Shown one piece after another: positions 62,401 through 64,000 of a stretch of DNA of 64,000 bases. Positions within the stretch are counted from its first letter, which is position 1. Each line of letters starts with the position of its first letter. Origin of the DNA: Diacronema lutheri (lineage: Eukaryota; Haptophyta; Pavlovophyceae; Pavlovales; Pavlovaceae); NCBI GenBank assembly GCA_019448385.1, contig JAGTXO010000067.1:62001-126000 (forward strand), read 5' to 3'. A program made the position numbers and the translations under genes. A model generated the notes under the pieces. That model had not been told where the DNA came from, searched no databases, and saw only the letters and a program-made list of their open reading frames with translations.

Positions 62401-64000
62401 GCGCGACCACGATGGCGAGCCGATCAAGTGGACAGGCACAAACGGCAACACCCCGCCGATGTCGGACGTGCGCGTCAGGTACGCGGTCTTTGCGACGCGC
62501 TTCGACATCTCCAACCGCGTCTTCGACTACGCCGGGCGCGAGCGGCCGCCGGCCGATCTGCCGTGGCACGCGCGGCGCTCGTGGGTTGGCCTCGCGCCGC
62601 TGCCGCGCGTGCCGCTCCCGGGCCGGCAGCCCGTCAAGTCGGTGGTGACAGATGGCGTCGCCGTGCACGCCGTCGGGACCGTCCTCGTGCCGAAGGCGCA
62701 GGCGCCGGCCGGCGGCTCGGGCGTCCTGCACCGCTGGCGCCGGCCGGACGGGCGCATCGCCGTCGCGCTCGGCTCCGAGCTGCGGCGGGCGATCGACGTC
62801 GAGGCGGCGGTCGTCGTCGCGGCCGACCCGAACATGGGCAACATCACCACCTACTCTGCGCACGTCGGGCGGGCGGCCGTCTGGCGGCAGTTCACGCAGC
62901 GCGCGCGCGCGCGCGCCGCGGGCTTTGCGCGCGAGACGGCCAAGACCAACGCGGCGCGGCGGCGCGTGCGCACCGACGGGCGCGGCGAGGAGTTCAGCGT
63001 GGAGGCGGACGAGGCGCGGCTTGGCGAGGCGCACAGCGCCAAGGTGCTCGACGCGGGCAAATACATCGCCTTCCACCGCGAGAGCGCGCGGGTGCGCGAG
63101 CGCGCCGCCGAGCACGTGTACGACGCGCCGGCGCGCCGGAAGGAGCGCTGGCGGCGCGACAGCGGCGGGCGGTCCAACGCGGCGCGCGTCGCCGAGGCGC
63201 TCATCGCGGCGCACTGTGTCGACGGCGTGACGCGCGACCGGCTGCTCGTGTGCGTGGGCAAGTGGCTGCGCGACCACAAGGGCGCGCAGCCCAAGGGCGC
63301 GCCGCCCGCCTTCCAGGTGGGGCTGCTGCGCGAGCTGCGGCGGCGCGGCGTCGCGGCCGTCTTCGTGCCCGAGCCGTACACGTCGATGCACTGCTCGATG
63401 CCGCGGCTCGCCAAGGGCGGCAGGCTGCAGCGCTGCGGCGCGGAGCTCGCGCAGAACCCGCGCCTGCCCGTGGCAAAGGGCGGCACGCGCACGGTGCACG
63501 CGCTCGTCATCTGCCCGGCGTGCAACGGCGGCAAGAAGCCCGTGCACCGCGACTACAACGCCGCGCGCAACATCTTCTACGACGTGCACGACATGGCGGC
63601 GCACGCGGCCGGGCGCGACACCACGTCGACGCCTGAGCGCTTTGCCCTCGTGCTCGCCTGGTGGGCGCGCGGCGAGGTGTGGGAGCGTGAGGAGCGCATG
63701 GTGCACGGCGAGGGCGACGACTGCGACGACGAGTGCGACGGCGACGACGAGGGCGACGACGAGGGCGACGACGACGACGACGACGATGGCAGCGGCGACG
63801 GCGGCGGCGGCGAGGGCGACGGCGACGGCGACGGCGACGGAGGCGGCGGCGGCGACGACGACGATGACGGCGGGGGAGGCGGCGGCGGCGACGGCGGTGG
63901 CGACGACGGCGGCGGGCGCGGCGGCGGTGGCGGCGGCGGCTCTCGCGCCCGCACCCCCGCCCGCGGAGCTGCCAGCGCCAGTGCCGGCGGCGGCAGCGCG
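48567..64000 (+). CDS. Giant mobile-element polyprotein: USP protease, Ulp1-like protease, YqaJ nuclease, chromodomain, Fanzor
   Basis: Four exons, 48567-49490, 49634-50029, 50118-62174 and 62303 to the window edge. All three introns (143, 88, 128 bp) are phase 0 with GT..CAG ends, and each exactly corrects the frame, giving 5,025 residues with no stop yet. Order: USP-type protease (Cys85 in NEGNACYVNALAQSL, His290 in STSGHLVAIVL, end ASMLFYSR near 325); Q/R/E repeat (about 482-522); helical region; Ulp1/C48-like protease (His1333, Asp1356, Gln1397, Cys1402); unknown domains (about 1,400-2,780); YqaJ-like nuclease (about 2,785-2,975); Pro/Ala linker; unknown region; chromodomain (about 4,024-4,075); Fanzor (about 4,190 to beyond 4,900) and acidic/Gly tail. 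The ATG at 48567 is the first in frame; an upstream exon is possible. I know of no described gene with this order. Confidence 0.78.
48796..49720 (+). other. USP-like (C19) cysteine protease domain of the giant gene
   Basis: Cys box GVKNEGNACYVNALAQSL at 48796-48849 and His box TSGHLVAIVLRNGAWFLCDD near 49425-49484. The intron 49491-49633 splits the domain, after which SGASMLFYSRLD closes it as in ubiquitin-specific proteases. QDAAEFFQMLLG (near 49030) is the usual QQDAxEF box. Predicted to cleave ubiquitin or the polyprotein itself. Confidence 0.75.
50238..50360 (+). repeat. GAGCAGCGC nine-base tandem repeat in the giant gene
   Basis: About 13-14 copies of GAGCAGCGC with two adjacent GTGCAGCGC variants, translated as Glu-Gln-Arg triplets. 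The length divides by three, so copy-number change keeps the frame. Confidence 0.85.
52440..53110 (+). other. Ulp1/C48-like cysteine protease domain of the giant gene
   Basis: GHFTALRLV supplies the His, VLVDTL the Asp, and NAAQRGATCGLAVVGAL the Gln and Cys with the Gln-x4-Cys spacing of Ulp1 and adenain-like enzymes. Such proteases are common in eukaryotic DNA transposons. Assignment rests on catalytic-residue order and spacing. Confidence 0.6.
57140..57720 (+). other. YqaJ-like PD-(D/E)XK nuclease domain of the giant gene
   Basis: SPRWHDERWEEVTGSKVGDV opens the domain as in viral YqaJ exonucleases. It is followed by AGILGEAVALRKLAAAYG, FSPDGLAILPEDNEQVLVEV then KT (catalytic Asp, Glu and Lys), and HRDQLQLGMHVLGV (the Q-x-Q helix). 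Predicted DNA exonuclease or recombinase. Confidence 0.75.
58985..59125 (+). repeat. 18-bp Pro/Ala repeat in the giant gene
   Basis: About seven tandem copies of an 18-bp unit of the form GCGCCGCCGCCCGCCGCC, translated as APPPAA units; a flexible linker between domains. Confidence 0.8.
60867..61022 (+). other. Chromodomain in the giant gene
   Basis: TYEVEAVVDERRKAGKKVTF, then QFRIRWRGYDESADTWEPEA and NVSRDLVAQF show the beta-sheet and helix of a chromodomain, with aromatic-cage-type residues at Tyr, Trp and Tyr/Trp positions. Chromodomains in transposons and retrotransposons guide them to methylated histone H3. Confidence 0.85.
61370..63640 (+). other. Fanzor (eukaryotic TnpB-like, RNA-guided nuclease) domain
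   Basis: The N-terminal part reads VLHKIDYKCTPTKRWNYDRH and NVAPLRTHN/VPRNVRL across the 62175-62302 intron, as in Fanzor1 proteins. RuvC-I Asp4634 is in VVVAADPNMGNITTY, RuvC-II Glu4816 in VFVPEPYTSMHCS and RuvC-III Asp4876 in VHRDYNAARNIF. A zinc ribbon uses Cys4823, Cys4837, Cys4863 and Cys4866 (ICPACNGG). All catalytic positions are present. Fanzors cut DNA guided by an omega RNA usually encoded at the 3' end of the element, which would lie beyond this window. Confidence 0.85.
62175..62302 (+). other. Phase-0 intron inside the Fanzor domain
   Basis: GTGCGC at 62175 to GCGCAG ending at 62302, 128 bp. Removing it moves the frame by two bases and joins APLRTHN to VPRNVRLAASAIWVTL. Without it the long frame ends in an Arg-rich shadow at 62345. 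Confidence 0.8.

Noticed and set aside
1-64000. tRNA, rRNA or snRNA genes
   Set aside because: I looked for T-loop motifs and conserved rRNA stretches by eye and saw none; a covariance-model search would be needed to exclude small RNAs.

Overview
The window is nuclear DNA from a very GC-rich, gene-dense eukaryote. Genes have short GT..AG introns of about 90-440 bp that often carry homopolymer C tracts. Both strands are used, and neighbouring start codons are often within 40-180 bp of each other. An intraflagellar-transport subunit (IFT43), a dynein-assembly factor (WDR92), a polycystin-type channel, a short protein with a plastid-type presequence, and two TIR-like membrane proteins of a kind common in haptophytes and other algae point to a flagellated alga. 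A haptophyte is my best guess, inferred from gene content and composition and not proven.

Layout. 1-14.2 kb: the 3' part of an unknown gene, then on the minus strand a CRT-like transporter, an unknown membrane-anchored protein, a PKD2-like channel and a four-exon MYBBP1A/POL5 (DNA polymerase phi) gene. 14.3-18.8 kb (plus): a TIR-like multi-pass membrane protein, an acidic zinc-ribbon/RGG protein and a VDAC-like porin. 18.8-23.2 kb (minus): a GT47 exostosin-like glycosyltransferase and a small plastid-type protein. 23.2-28.7 kb (plus): a large protein ending in a Zc3h12a/N4BP1-type NYN RNase domain, and a TLC-domain membrane protein. 28.9-42.7 kb: a C2H2/ankyrin protein, a single-pass surface protein, IFT43, a putative glycosyltransferase, a second TIR-like membrane protein, WDR92 (seven exons) and a bacterial-type tryptophanase.

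42.7-48.5 kb is a mobile-element graveyard. It holds a frameshifted minus-strand remnant, a 315-bp foldback element with perfect 86-bp inverted repeats, and a broken Helitron-type PIF1 helicase.

48.6-64.0 kb (running off the right edge) is the most striking part. One enormous gene, whose three introns are all phase 0 and restore one reading frame, encodes more than 5,000 residues. In order it carries a USP-type cysteine protease, a nine-base-repeat-encoded Q/R/E tract, an Ulp1/C48-like cysteine protease, long unrecognised regions, a YqaJ-type PD-(D/E)XK nuclease, a chromodomain, and a C-terminal Fanzor (eukaryotic TnpB-like) domain with intact RuvC residues and a zinc ribbon. I read it as the coding gene of a very large, possibly new class of Fanzor-bearing mobile element.

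Most host genes look like ordinary housekeeping, flagellar, membrane and glycosylation genes. The two TIR-like proteins share architecture and an intron position and are clear paralogues. I found no rRNA, tRNA or CRISPR array. Exon boundaries were placed by hand from splice consensus, reading phase and family knowledge; none is confirmed by transcripts.
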